Assembly: GCA_005223075.1 (NCBI GenBank)
Contig: NJBO01000008.1
Coordinates: forward strand, 38,050-102,049
Length of the DNA: 64,000 nucleotides
Reading direction: 5' to 3'
DNA from: a candidate division TA06 bacterium B3_TA06
Lineage (GTDB): Bacteria; Hydrothermota; Tepidihabitantia; B3-TA06
Shown here piece by piece: positions 31,739 through 40,286 of the stretch (positions within the stretch are counted from its first letter, which is position 1; every line of letters starts with the position of its first letter). The notes beneath the pieces are model-generated. The model was given only the letters and a program-made list of their open reading frames with translations, was not told the origin of the DNA and made no database searches. Position numbers and translations under genes: made by a program.

Positions 31739-31805
31739 ACCTAAAGGTGTGTTATGTCCTTGCGACCGGAGCGCAAGCTCCGAGTAATAGTGAAAATGCC
31801 CCGTA

Positions 31806-31822
31806 GGGGTACGGGTGTTACG
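31806..31822. repeat. CCGTAACAC repeats, thioesterase end
   Basis: Minus strand CCCGTAACACCCGTAC. The first TAA is the stop codon of the hotdog thioesterase gene (VP-stop). A diverged copy, GGTGTGTTATG, lies at 31746-31756 before rimO. Confidence 0.7.
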
Positions 31823-32207
31823 GGACACGGAAGAGCTTGCCTCGAGCCTCGGCGTAGACCTTGTTGGAGTCGAACGCCCTGGCTTCTGCCAGCACGACGC
31901 GCTTGCGCTCCTCGGTGACCTTTCCCTCGACCTTGACGGTGTGGTTGGTGGGCAAAGGGTTCTTGAAGCGCACGTTAATCTCCGCGGTCACCGTAACTAT
32001 ATCGCGTCCTGCCGCGGCCCAGACCATCACCTCGTCCAGCATGGTTGAGATGATCCCGCCGTGAGTAAAGCCTTGCCATCCTTGAAGATCGGCAGGCACC
32101 ACATACTCAAAGCGCGCACCCTCAGTGTCTACTTCTATATCTAACTTTAACCCCCTGGGATTCTTCTTCCCACACGCAAAGCAGAAGTTGTCGCGTTCCA
32201 GTCTCAC
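31818..32207 (-). CDS. PaaI-type hotdog thioesterase
   Basis: A 129-residue single-hotdog protein. It starts with a CFACGKKNPRGL block typical of a subfamily of 4HBT/PaaI thioesterases, and has the active-site helix HGGIISTMLDEVM (about residues 49-61) followed by TAEINVRFKNPLP. It probably hydrolyses acyl-CoA or acyl-ACP thioesters in the cytoplasm. The gene overlaps the lolA-like gene by four bases. Its stop codon lies inside the CCGTAACAC repeat. Confidence 0.85.
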   Translation of the reverse strand: MRLERDNFCFACGKKNPRGLKLDIEVDTEGARFEYVVPADLQGWQGFTHGGIISTMLDEVMVWAAAGRDIVTVTAEINVRFKNPLPTNHTVKVEGKVTEERKRVVLAEARAFDSNKVYAEARGKLFRVP

Positions 32208-32836
32208 TGGTAGCCGGTGCCCGTGTCCTCGATCACCGTGGTGCCCTCAGGTGGGCTGAAGGTAAACTGGCTCTCCGCAACCTCGGCATTATACTGGAAG
32301 TCTTCCAGGAGGAAGATTACCTCGTTATCGCCTTGCTCGACCTTAATCCCTGCGAGTTCGTTCTTGGACGCGTCTATCAGCATCACAAAACTTTTGACGA
32401 ACACCTTCTTGCCCGGCTTGACGGTAAAGTGCGCCTCGAGGTGTTCCTTGCCCGATTTGAGCTGCACCGTGTATTGCTCGCTGTAGTTCTGCAGACGTTC
32501 CACGAACAAAAACATCTCCTGCTCAGGTCCTGGTTTGGTCTTGATGGCCTGGTTCGCGGTCGGCAGGTATATCCAGGTGACCACACCGTCGGATAAAACA
32601 AGCTGCTGCATGGGCACGGTGACGTCCACCCGGAACTTATTGGGCGAAGCGTAGGTGAACGTGCCTTTGAGTATCTGGCAGGTGCCGTCTTTCTTCGAGC
32701 AGATTCGTTCCTCAAACGAGGCCTTAAGCGAGCTTATGCCGGCGTAGCGGTTGATTACCGCGTTAAATGTTTTGCGAGGCGAGGCGGCAACTAAAAACCC
32801 CACCCCCACGAGTGCTGCAAGTATTCCTCGACGCAA
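32204..32836 (-). CDS. LolA-like outer-membrane lipoprotein carrier
   Basis: A 210-residue periplasmic protein. TTG start at 32836 with AAGGAGG five bases upstream; an in-frame TTG at 32860 lies before the ribosome site and is rejected. Signal peptide MRRGILAALVGVGFLVAAS. The LolA pattern is present: SLKASFEERI, LKGTFTYASPNKFRVDV, QLVLSDGVVTWIYLPTANQ. LolA carries lipoproteins from the inner to the outer membrane. First gene of the run that continues through the thioesterase, rimO and the envelope genes. Confidence 0.85.
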   Translation of the reverse strand: MRRGILAALVGVGFLVAASPRKTFNAVINRYAGISSLKASFEERICSKKDGTCQILKGTFTYASPNKFRVDVTVPMQQLVLSDGVVTWIYLPTANQAIKTKPGPEQEMFLFVERLQNYSEQYTVQLKSGKEHLEAHFTVKPGKKVFVKSFVMLIDASKNELAGIKVEQGDNEVIFLLEDFQYNAEVAESQFTFSPPEGTTVIEDTGTGYQ

Positions 32837-32866
32837 TCGAACCTCCTTGGTGATCAGCAATACCTA

Positions 32867-32894
32867 ATTCTAGCCCATCATCGGCCTATGTCAA
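32867..32894 (-). promoter_or_regulatory. promoter of the lolA-rimO operon
   Basis: Minus strand TTGACA (32889-32894), 16-bp spacer, TAGAAT (32867-32872), short leader with AAGGAGG. Confidence 0.8.
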
Positions 32895-32943
32895 GACGTA
32901 GAGGATAGGGTATAGGTTGCGGGCTGGTTGATGAATTAAAAAC

Positions 32944-32971
32944 TTGACAAGAGGGGAATTTCCATGATACT
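32944..32971 (+). promoter_or_regulatory. promoter of the AAA/TOPRIM pair
   Basis: TTGACA (32944-32949), 16-bp spacer, GATACT (32966-32971), leader of about 30 bases with GGAGG before the ATG at 33009. Confidence 0.6.
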
Positions 32972-33008
32972 TGGAGTAGAAATATTTATTTAGACTTGGA
33001 GGCAGGCG

Positions 33009-34316
33009 ATGCTTAAACGGATCAGGATTAAGGGGTATAAATCTTTCGGAGATACGGAAGTTACGCTTACCCCTTTAGCTGTTCTTATGGGACCAAATGC
33101 AGCGGGTAAAAGCAACTTCTTGGATGCCCTTCAGCTTTTGTCAAGAATTGCTACCAGCCCTACCCTCAAAGATGCTTTTGAACCGCCCTATCGAGGTAAG
33201 CCTTTAGAATCTTTTACCTTCGGGCCTGAGGGCATCAAAGGCTTATTAGCTCAAGATAGTGCGTCGTTTAGCTTAGAAGTAGATGTAGAACTTTCTGATT
33301 TGCTTATTAATTCTCTCAACAAACAAATAGTTGAAATGAGAACGAGGCCAACAGGAGAACTTCCAGATGTTAAGCAGTTATCATTGGTGAGAGAGAGATT
33401 TTTGAGATACAGCATAGAAATAGAAATCCGGCCACAGGCTGGTGGATTGCTTCGTGTAATTGATGAACACTTGGAAGCCCTTAAGACGAATGGTGAACCC
33501 AAGGCCAGTAGAAAACCTTTTTTGTCGAAGACGGAAAAGAATCGATTAAGCTTGCGGATGGAGAAGCAAGCCCATCCTACTTATTTTGAGGTAGGGCTTG
33601 ATCGCACAGTTCTTTCGACTGCTCTTTATCTTCCATATCATCCACATATGAATGCGATGCGTCAGGAGTTGGCAAGTTGGTACTTTTTCTATTTCGAGCC
33701 ACGTGAACGCATGAGGGCTCCGAATCCTGTAAAAGAAGTCCGGCATATCGGATTAATGGGTGAAGAGTTAGCTGCTTTTCTAAATACTCTTCAAGCAGTT
33801 GACGGTAAGCAATTTGATGCTATTAAGAAGGCCATTCGTATGATTATTCCTTCTATTACGGACATTGAGGTTGACGTTAATGAATTGGGAGAAGTAGAAC
33901 TAAGGCTAATAGAGGGGACTACACCTATCTCTGCCCGTCTAGTATCAGAAGGGACGTTGCGTATTTTAGGTTTGCTTGCTTTGGGTGGAGCTGGAGAGGC
34001 GCCGGCTTTGGTTGGGTTTGAGGAGCCTGAGAATGGTGTCCATCCGCGTAGGATTAGGTTGATTTCGGAATTCCTAAAAACATTTGTAGAGTCTGGTAAT
34101 ACTCAGCTGATAGTCACGTCGCATTCTCCTACCCTTCTCGAATCTATTCCGGATGAACAAATATATGTATGTGCCAAAAGGGATGGGTATACCGTAATCG
34201 AATCCTTTACTACTTGGGGGCCTTTAGGGCGTAAGCGAGACGTTGAGAAAGCCTTAGATGGTGAGGAGGTACTTTCCAAATCCGAACGTATATTACGAGG
34301 GGACTTTGACTCATAA
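33009..34316 (+). CDS. AAA family (OLD/RecF-like) ATPase
   Basis: A 435-residue SMC/ABC-type ATPase. Walker A GPNAAGKS is at residues 28-35, the signature-like LVSEGTLRILGLL at about 313-325, Walker B LVGFEEPENGVHP at about 336-348, and the H-loop region TSHSPTLLESIP near 375. The middle has a variable helical insertion. It belongs to the AAA_21 / COG4637-like group found with TOPRIM-type partners in OLD, Gabija and PARIS-like defence systems. The next gene, which overlaps its end, encodes such a partner. Both genes are AT-rich, which suggests transfer. Confidence 0.8.
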   Translation: MLKRIRIKGYKSFGDTEVTLTPLAVLMGPNAAGKSNFLDALQLLSRIATSPTLKDAFEPPYRGKPLESFTFGPEGIKGLLAQDSASFSLEVDVELSDLLINSLNKQIVEMRTRPTGELPDVKQLSLVRERFLRYSIEIEIRPQAGGLLRVIDEHLEALKTNGEPKASRKPFLSKTEKNRLSLRMEKQAHPTYFEVGLDRTVLSTALYLPYHPHMNAMRQELASWYFFYFEPRERMRAPNPVKEVRHIGLMGEELAAFLNTLQAVDGKQFDAIKKAIRMIIPSITDIEVDVNELGEVELRLIEGTTPISARLVSEGTLRILGLLALGGAGEAPALVGFEEPENGVHPRRIRLISEFLKTFVESGNTQLIVTSHSPTLLESIPDEQIYVCAKRDGYTVIESFTTWGPLGRKRDVEKALDGEEVLSKSERILRGDFDS

Positions 34317-34911
34317 CGTCTACCTTTTTGGAGAGGATTATGGGCATGAGACTTTCCTCGAAGCATTGATAAAACGCTTAGCTCAAGAGCATCAAGTAAA
34401 TGTTCGTATAAGAATCTTTAGTGCTAGAGGGGGACATGGAAAGGTAATTACAGAATTGAAACAATTTGTTAGAGACCTTCAACGAGACAAGGAAAATCTC
34501 CCGGACCTACTTGTAGTTGCTATAGACACCAACTGCCGCAAACTAGTGGAGTGTAGAAAAGAGATCGAGGAGGTCACTCAGGATATCAAAGAGCTTGTCA
34601 TTTGCGCCTTACCTGATCCACACATTGAGCGTTGGCTACTTATTGATTCAGCGGCATTTAAAAAGGTTTTAGGAGAGGGATGTAAGGCACCTGATCAGAA
34701 ATGTAACAAGGATCGATACAAACAACTTCTCTTGCAAGCAATTCGAGCAACTGGGAACTTACCTATATTGGGGGGAATGGAGCATGCTAGAGCGATAGTA
34801 GATGCTATGAACTTGGGATGGATTTTAGAGAAGAAGGCGGATAGCTCGTTGCGGAATCTGGTGAAGGATCTTAGAAACCAGTTTAAACGATGGCAAGCTG
34901 AAACACCTTAG
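34306..34911 (+). CDS. DUF4276-like / TOPRIM-type protein
   Basis: A 201-residue protein, with TTG start at 34306 and GAGGGG just upstream; it overlaps the ATPase gene by 11 bases. A longer open frame from 34258 has no ribosome site. The pattern fits a TOPRIM-like fold: VYLFGEDYGHETFL with a possible catalytic Glu, the strand DLLVVAIDTNC with Asp, and DPHIERWLLID with a conserved Glu-x-Trp. DUF4276 and RloB-type proteins of this kind pair with AAA ATPases. Nuclease activity in phage defence is the obvious guess but is inference. Confidence 0.6.
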   Translation: MTHNVYLFGEDYGHETFLEALIKRLAQEHQVNVRIRIFSARGGHGKVITELKQFVRDLQRDKENLPDLLVVAIDTNCRKLVECRKEIEEVTQDIKELVICALPDPHIERWLLIDSAAFKKVLGEGCKAPDQKCNKDRYKQLLLQAIRATGNLPILGGMEHARAIVDAMNLGWILEKKADSSLRNLVKDLRNQFKRWQAETP

Positions 34912-34949
34912 TTTTTCCTTACCGTTTGGTTCTCAGGTTATATTGAGGC

Positions 34950-34977
34950 TTGACTTTCCGTCCTAATCCCGTATTGT
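34950..34977 (+). promoter_or_regulatory. acpS promoter (leaderless)
   Basis: TTGACT (34950-34955), 16-bp spacer, TATTGT (34972-34977), five bases, then GTG at 34983. Confidence 0.65.
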
Positions 34978-34982
34978 TGCGG

Positions 34983-35354
34983 GTGATTTTTGGAATAGGA
35001 ATAGACATCATCGAGGTACAGCGAATCCGAAAGGCCTATAAAAAGTTGGGCAAGCGGTTCCTTGATGGCATCTACACCGAGCGCGAGCAGAGCTTCTGTC
35101 TGGGACGAGCCAACTTTGCCGAGGGGCTTGCGGCCCGCTGGGCGGCCAAAGAGGCGTTTCTTAAAGCGCTCGGCACCGGTCACTCGCGCGGTGTCCGCTG
35201 GAGGGACGTGGAGATCATAGACAACGAGCGCTCACGACCCACAATCAAAGTCTCAGGCAAACCAGCCGCCCTCCTGGGAAATCGGAAGGTTCACCTCTCC
35301 ATCTCCCACCTTGAGGATATAGCCACCGCGATTGTGGTGATAGAAAGGGAGTAG
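34983..35354 (+). CDS. acpS: holo-[acyl-carrier-protein] synthase
   Basis: A 123-residue AcpS, which moves the 4'-phosphopantetheine of CoA onto ACP. FGIGIDIIEVQRI (Mg2+-binding Asp) starts the protein; FAEGLAARWAAKEAFLKALG holds the conserved Glu/Lys of the active site, and HLSISHLEDIATAIVV the end. The GTG at 34983 gives the typical MIFGIGIDIIE start and lies five bases after the -10 box; a TTG at 34950 is the -35 box itself and cannot be the start. Confidence 0.92.
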   Translation: MIFGIGIDIIEVQRIRKAYKKLGKRFLDGIYTEREQSFCLGRANFAEGLAARWAAKEAFLKALGTGHSRGVRWRDVEIIDNERSRPTIKVSGKPAALLGNRKVHLSISHLEDIATAIVVIERE

Positions 35355-35506
35355 ATGAACCACAGATTACACCGATTTCACAGATTAAAATTAATGAAGG
35401 AAATACCTGAAAAGAAAATCTGCGTCAATCTGCGTTCCGAAGGAGAACGACTGCAAGGAGTTCTACCGAAGGGAAATGAGTGAAACGAGTTTCAATCTGT
35501 GGTTAA
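35355..35506. repeat. AACCACAGATT inverted-repeat element
   Basis: GAACCACAGATTACACC at the left pairs with CAATCTGTGGTTAAAC at the right, with CACAGATTAAAAT and GTCAATCTGCG inside. About 150 bp. The rest of the gap to 35643 holds no gene or recognisable structure. Confidence 0.7.
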
Positions 35507-35643
35507 ACTAAAAGGCAGCAAATTTCCCGTACAAGATTGGCCGCCACGATGACTGCGGATTTTTAGGTTAGAATCCACTTTAACTTTCTTGAACAATAGA
35601 TTGAAAAAGCGTAAGTTATGTGCCTTATTGCTGTGATGTTTGG

Positions 35644-36741
35644 TTAAGAGAAGAACTCCCTGATCCTGGCGATCACCCAGGAGCGCTGCTCTTCGGTTAA
35701 CTCGGGGTAGCAAGGCAGGGACATAACCTCGCGGGCCGCGGCTTCAGCCTCAGGGAACGAGCCTTCGGGCAGCCCTAAATACTCAAGCACCGGCTGGCGG
35801 TGTAGGGGATAGGGGTAGTGGATGCCGATGCCGATATCGTTTTCATTCAGGAACGCCTTCAATTCGTCCCGCTTCGGGGTGCGGATGGTGTACTGGTGAT
35901 AGATGTGATTCGAGTCAGGATGGGACGCCGGGATCTTGACAACATCCTTTAACTCTTCGTTGTAAGCCGCAGCATTTTTTGCCCTTAGCTCGTTGTAGGA
36001 ATCGAGGTGCTTGAGCTTAATCCTGAGGAGGGCCGCCTGCAGGGTATCCAGCCTTGAGTTCTGGCCGATCAGTGTGTGGTAGTACTTTTTTGACGCGCCG
36101 TGCACCCTTATCAACCGGCATTTCTCGTAAAGCTCGTCGTCATTAGTGGTTATCAAACCACCATCTCCTAACGCCCCCAGATTCTTGGTGGGGAAGAAGG
36201 AAAAGATGGTCAAATCCCCAAGCCCGCCCACTTTCTTGTCCTTGTAGGTCGAGCCAAAGGCCTGTGCTGCATCCTCCAATACTTTGATATTGTGCTTTTT
36301 GGCGATATCGAGGATGGCATCCATCTGGGCCGCCTGGCCATAGAGATGGACAGGCAAGATAACCTTGGTTTTTTCGGTGATCGCCGCCTCGATCTTTGCC
36401 GGAGCGATGTTGTAGGTGTCCGGTTTGATATCCACAAACACCGGCACAGCACCCAACGCCACGATAACCTCTGCCGTAGCGATGAAGGTGAAGGGCGTGG
36501 TTATAACCTCATCACCATGGCCTACATCCATGGCTCTCAGGCATATAGCCAGGGCATCGGTGCCGTTACCTACACCAACTGCGTGCCTTACGTCAAGATA
36601 CCTGGCAGCCTCGACCTCAAACTCCTTCTCTTCCTGGCCCAGGATGAACTGGCTTGATTTTATCACCCGTTCCAATGCCTCCTTGAACTCCTCTAAAAGC
36701 GGCTCGTGGTGAGCCCACAGGTCAATCTGCGGAACCTTCAT
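35644..36741 (-). CDS. DegT/DnrJ/EryC1 family sugar aminotransferase (WbpE/WlbC-like)
   Basis: A 365-residue PLP-dependent aminotransferase acting on a keto sugar nucleotide. The motifs are [14 protein letters not shown] (cofactor phosphate), [29 protein letters not shown] and the Schiff-base lysine in [10 protein letters not shown]. Next to a WbpD-like acetyltransferase (four-base overlap) and with a WbpB-like dehydrogenase in the same cluster, it most likely makes UDP-2-acetamido-3-amino-2,3-dideoxyglucuronate. The exact substrate is inferred from this context. Confidence 0.85.
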   Translation of the reverse strand: MKVPQIDLWAHHEPLLEEFKEALERVIKSSQFILGQEEKEFEVEAARYLDVRHAVGVGNGTDALAICLRAMDVGHGDEVITTPFTFIATAEVIVALGAVPVFVDIKPDTYNIAPAKIEAAITEKTKVILPVHLYGQAAQMDAILDIAKKHNIKVLEDAAQAFGSTYKDKKVGGLGDLTIFSFFPTKNLGALGDGGLITTNDDELYEKCRLIRVHGASKKYYHTLIGQNSRLDTLQAALLRIKLKHLDSYNELRAKNAAAYNEELKDVVKIPASHPDSNHIYHQYTIRTPKRDELKAFLNENDIGIGIHYPYPLHRQPVLEYLGLPEGSFPEAEAAAREVMSLPCYPELTEEQRSWVIARIREFFS

Positions 36742-37322
36742 GAAATCCTCCTGACCTTACCGTCCTCAAGCTTGTAAGTCCCCTTACAGCGTGCGTTGCA
36801 TGTTGCAGTATCTTTATCGTCGAACCTTAACCGCTCGCCGCACTCGCACATCCAGCCTATCTGACGGCCTGGAACACCGACCATCAACGCGTAATCCGGC
36901 ACGTCCTTATGAATAACCGCCCCGGCACCGATGAAACAGTGCTTTCCAAGGGTTATGCCGCACAGGATGGTTGCGTTGGCACCGATTGAGGCACCTTCCT
37001 TCACCAGGGTGGGAATCCAGACCCCACCCTTTGGATATGCGGCGCGTGGATTCATATCATTCGTAAATACGCAGCTTGGGCCGCAGAACACGTTGTCATC
37101 AAGGGTTACCAGATCGTAGATGCTCACGTTGTTCTGAATCTTGCAGTTATTCCCGATCTTAACGCGCGATCCTACATAGACGTTCTGTCCCAGGCTGCAT
37201 TTTGCCCCGATCTTGGCGCCGCTCATTATATGGGAGAAGTGCCAGACCTTGGTTCCTTCACCGATCTCTACGGGTTCATCCACCACTGCGGTGGGGTGGA
37301 CGAAGTAAGGTTTTTCGTTCAT
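36738..37322 (-). CDS. WbpD/WlbB-like sugar N-acetyltransferase
   Basis: A 194-residue left-handed beta-helix acyltransferase. Hexapeptide repeats are visible throughout ([48 protein letters not shown]), and residues [14 protein letters not shown] form the loop found in WbpD-type enzymes. The protein ends with a cysteine pair region (WMCECGERL ... C). It would N-acetylate the 3-amino sugar made by the adjacent aminotransferase, using acetyl-CoA, for a surface polysaccharide. Confidence 0.85.
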   Translation of the reverse strand: MNEKPYFVHPTAVVDEPVEIGEGTKVWHFSHIMSGAKIGAKCSLGQNVYVGSRVKIGNNCKIQNNVSIYDLVTLDDNVFCGPSCVFTNDMNPRAAYPKGGVWIPTLVKEGASIGANATILCGITLGKHCFIGAGAVIHKDVPDYALMVGVPGRQIGWMCECGERLRFDDKDTATCNARCKGTYKLEDGKVRRIS

Positions 37323-37344
37323 CTTAAGTCTCCAAGTTTCTTGA

Positions 37345-37461
37345 TTTCAATTTTTTCCCCTTCCCCCGCCGACTCTTCGAGTCGCCGACCCCTCCCACCA
37401 GGGGAGGGGAAACTTAAAACTTACATATCCCCCTCCTTGGTGAAGGGGGTAGGGGGAGGGG
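37345..37461. repeat. C/G-rich palindromic repeats (CCCCTCCC family)
   Basis: CCCCTTCCCCCGCCGACTC-TTC-GAGTCG, CCCACCAGGGGAGGGG, and CCCCCTCCTTGGTGAAGGGGG in series between two minus-strand genes. Likely transcription barrier or repeat insertions; related CTCACC/GGTGAGG element at 55319-55408. Confidence 0.6.
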
Positions 37462-38976
37462 TTACTTCACGTACACAAATTTTCCAGACACCTCGCCCTG
37501 CTCGGTCGAAATCCGCCAGAAGTACACCCCTTCCGATAAGCTCACCGGATTATACGTAATCTCACCGGAGCCTGCAAGCTGGCCATCTCTGGCGTAGACC
37601 TCACGACCCGACACATCGTAGATGCTCAGGGTATAGTCGGTTGCATCAGGAGTGGAGTAGGCGAAGTTTACTGACCCATGCTGAATCTGGATTGCGGAGA
37701 TGAAGGGTAAGGTGACAGGCTGCTCTGCGATTTCTTCGATCTTCTCCACGTCCAGCGCTTTGCGGGCGTTCATGCGCAGGACCTTGCCTTTGTCTATGGT
37801 TATGGTATCCGCGCTTTCAATTATCTTATCCCACACCTGTTGGTTAGTCCAATCCGGGTGCGCGGCCCAAATTAACGCGGCTAGGCCTGCAATCTGGGGG
37901 CAAGCAATGGAGGTACCGGAAACTGGTTTATATCCACCTTCTTTGGTTGGCCGCCAAACATTTACCCCGGGGGCGTAGACGTTTACGGTTGGGCCGTAGT
38001 TTGAGAACCAGCATCTTGAATCCGAGGGATCAGAAGCCCCAACACACATAACGTTTTCGTAAGCTCCAGGATAACGTGGTTTATTCTTGTCATCATTCCC
38101 AGCAGTGGAACACAAGAAACAACCTTTACCCCAGGCATAATTAACCGCCGAAAGCTCAGTGGGATTGCTGGTGTTTTGTCCGAAGCTCATGTTGATCGCG
38201 GTTGCTCCATTGTCTGCCGCGTAAAGAATTGCATTAACAGTTGCTGATGTATATATGTTGCCTTGATCGTCAGATAATCTTAACGGCATAATCGCGGCAT
38301 TCCCGGCTATTCCGGCTATCCCTTTCCCGTTATCAATCGTTGCCGCTGCACATCCTGCAACACCTGTTCCATGACCAATAACGTCCTCAACATTCGTGTT
38401 GTTATGGCAAAAATTATAAGCGTGTTCCATGTCCAGATTGTCTATGAGATCTTCGTGATCGGTATCAACCCCGGTGTCAAGTATTGCTATCGATGCCCCC
38501 TCTCCAGTAGAAACGTTCCAGGCCCAATCCGTTTCAGTATGTATCTTAGACCACTGCTGGGGATACAAAGGATCGTTCGGGGTGTACGGATCGGGAAAGG
38601 AATCGGGCATGAAGAAGTAGCTCTCGGAATCTTCTTCAACCTCTGGTTCAAGCTGTATCCTCAGATTAGATTCAACATATTCTATACCGTCTAGCTCTTC
38701 CATTATGTCAACCAGGCTATTCTGAACCTCTTGCAGCTCGTCCGGTATAGTTACGATGTAGTAGCATCCGAACAGCTCCAGCACCTCTTCAGACGGGTTG
38801 GGATAGGTGATCAGCGGCCCGATCTCCAATCCTGAGCTGTCAACAAACGCTTCAAGCGCCTGCGCATCCGGAGCCTTGGCGATGAGCTCGCTAATGGTAG
38901 CTGATTCTTCAACGGTCCCTGACGCAAAGGCCACGCTGGCCAGAGCTAATACTGCGAAAACAAAGACTCGTTTCAT
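37462..38976 (-). CDS. secreted subtilisin-like (S8) protease with Por-type sorting domain
   Basis: A 504-residue protease. Signal peptide MKRVFVFAVLALASVAFASG, an N-terminal propeptide of about 110 residues, then the S8 catalytic triad: Asp in IAILDTGVDTDHED, His in VIGHGTGVAGC, Ser in SGTSIACPQIAG. The last 80 residues are a Por-type domain (YTLSIYDVSGREVY ... GVYFWRISTEQGEVSGKFVYVK). It probably acts at the surface or outside the cell. I start at 38976, the signal peptide Met with GGAG upstream; the longer frame to 39033 is translated AAGATT repeats. Confidence 0.9.
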   Translation of the reverse strand: MKRVFVFAVLALASVAFASGTVEESATISELIAKAPDAQALEAFVDSSGLEIGPLITYPNPSEEVLELFGCYYIVTIPDELQEVQNSLVDIMEELDGIEYVESNLRIQLEPEVEEDSESYFFMPDSFPDPYTPNDPLYPQQWSKIHTETDWAWNVSTGEGASIAILDTGVDTDHEDLIDNLDMEHAYNFCHNNTNVEDVIGHGTGVAGCAAATIDNGKGIAGIAGNAAIMPLRLSDDQGNIYTSATVNAILYAADNGATAINMSFGQNTSNPTELSAVNYAWGKGCFLCSTAGNDDKNKPRYPGAYENVMCVGASDPSDSRCWFSNYGPTVNVYAPGVNVWRPTKEGGYKPVSGTSIACPQIAGLAALIWAAHPDWTNQQVWDKIIESADTITIDKGKVLRMNARKALDVEKIEEIAEQPVTLPFISAIQIQHGSVNFAYSTPDATDYTLSIYDVSGREVYARDGQLAGSGEITYNPVSLSEGVYFWRISTEQGEVSGKFVYVK

Positions 38977-38996
38977 TTCGTTCTCCAGGGTCGGGA

Positions 38997-39074
38997 TTTT
39001 AAGATTAAAAGACCGCAGATTGAAAGATTGCAAGATTAAAAGATTGCGGATTCGATCCTTCTACTCTGCGGCGG
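38997..39074. repeat. AAGATT(A)AAAGATTG short repeats
   Basis: Loose tandem copies of AAGATTAAAAGA / AAGATTGCAAGATT upstream of the protease gene, in its leader. Confidence 0.6.
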
Positions 39075-39103
39075 ACTATAACAAAAACCGGCGCAGATGT
39101 CAA
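39075..39103 (-). promoter_or_regulatory. promoter of the S8 protease gene
   Basis: Minus strand TTGACA (39098-39103), 17-bp spacer, TATAGT (39075-39080). The leader of about 95 bases holds the AAGATT repeats. Confidence 0.6.
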
Positions 39104-39279
39104 GCTAATCGGCTCACAGCCTACAGCGGATAGCCGTTATTCCACCCCCTCTTTTATTCTCCCCGGTCAAGGGGGAGATTGGGCTGGAGCGTATGTACTC
39201 CGCCCAATCTTAGACCGAAGGGCGACGGACACGGAGCACCGGAGGACGAACGCAGGGAGTAATCTTCCAATCTCGTATT
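39104..39279. other. repeat-filled gap
   Basis: Fragments of several repeats: AGCCTACAGCGGATAGCC, TCTCCCC-GGTC-AAGGGGGAGA and GAAGGGCGACGG. AGATTGGGC and GCCCAATCT form a 25-base interrupted palindrome at about 39176-39215. No gene. Confidence 0.5.
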
Positions 39280-40272
39280 TCACAGCGACTTGTATGCTCC
39301 TTTTTCTTTAAGCGATGCCTGTGCACGCTCAAGTATCTTCACCACTGCGAGCCCGTTCCGACCGTCTGTCAGGGGCTTTTTGCCCTCAAGAACACATTGG
39401 ACAAAGTGCTCGCACTCAAGCCTCAGGGGTTCTGCCTTTTCAATCTCGTATACATGGGGTGTGAAGTTGCGGTGATGCTCAAAGCCTCCGTCGCCCTTGG
39501 GTTCGATCCACTCGTCGTAGAACTTCAGGGTGGAATCTGCGCCCACGTCGTCAAAGACGACCATTCCCTTGGAACCGACCACCTTGAGCCGGCGGATCTT
39601 GGTAGGGTCAATCCAGGAGGCCCGCACATGGCCCAAGCGGTTGGCGGCAAAAAACAGGGAAACGAAGACAATGTCCTCTATACCTGGGGTGAGGAAGTCC
39701 TGACCCGCAGCCGACAGGCCGAGGGGCATCTCGTTGTCAAACAGGTAGAGTATCATGGATAAATCGTGCGGGGTCAGGCTCCACAGGACGTTCTCGTTCG
39801 ATCGGGCGATCCCAAGATTGACCCTTATCGAATTAACGTAGAGTAGGTCTCCCAGCTTACCTGAATCTATGAGCTCCTTGATCTTTCTGATGGCGGGATG
39901 ATAAAGCATCAGGTGTCCTACCATCAGCGTCAAGTTACGTTCATCCGCGAGTTGCACGAGCTCTTGAGCCTCTTCTGATCTCAAGGTCAAAGGCTTCTCG
40001 CAGAGTACGTGCTTGCCACAAAGCAGGGCTTCGCGGGTAAGTTCATAGTGAGTGGGTGCGCTTGTAGCGATACAGACTGCGTCAACGTCAGATGCCAACA
40101 ACTCATGCGGATCAATGGTGGTTTTTATCCCGGGGTAGTTATTTTTTATCTTTTCAAGTGCCGCTTTATTGATATCCGCGATCCCCTCAAGGCTCACGGC
40201 ATCAATCGAGGCGAAGTTACGTATAAGGTTCGGCCCCCAGTATCCGGCGCCGATTACTCCAAGATGTAGCAT
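39280..40272 (-). CDS. Gfo/Idh/MocA family sugar dehydrogenase (WbpB/WlbA-like)
   Basis: A 330-residue NAD-dependent oxidoreductase. The Rossmann start is HLGVIGAGYWGPNLIRNF (GxGxxG), and the signature CEKPLTL (about residues 93-99) holds the catalytic Lys. In the WbpB/WlbA branch it oxidises UDP-GlcNAcA to the 3-keto sugar, which the DegT and acetyltransferase enzymes encoded downstream would then aminate and acetylate. The three genes lie in the same direction, but a protease gene with its own promoter lies between. The gene starts 15 bases after the cyclase gene. Confidence 0.85.
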   Translation of the reverse strand: MLHLGVIGAGYWGPNLIRNFASIDAVSLEGIADINKAALEKIKNNYPGIKTTIDPHELLASDVDAVCIATSAPTHYELTREALLCGKHVLCEKPLTLRSEEAQELVQLADERNLTLMVGHLMLYHPAIRKIKELIDSGKLGDLLYVNSIRVNLGIARSNENVLWSLTPHDLSMILYLFDNEMPLGLSAAGQDFLTPGIEDIVFVSLFFAANRLGHVRASWIDPTKIRRLKVVGSKGMVVFDDVGADSTLKFYDEWIEPKGDGGFEHHRNFTPHVYEIEKAEPLRLECEHFVQCVLEGKKPLTDGRNGLAVVKILERAQASLKEKGAYKSL

Positions 40273-40286
40273 TTATCTCCTTTTCT

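Noticed and set aside
30410..31828. rimO starting at 31828
   Set aside because: The extra 30 codons are translated repeat sequence and lie past the end of the upstream gene.
34950..34982. TTG at 34950 as the acpS start
   Set aside because: The TTG is part of the -35 box, so the region would not be transcribed.
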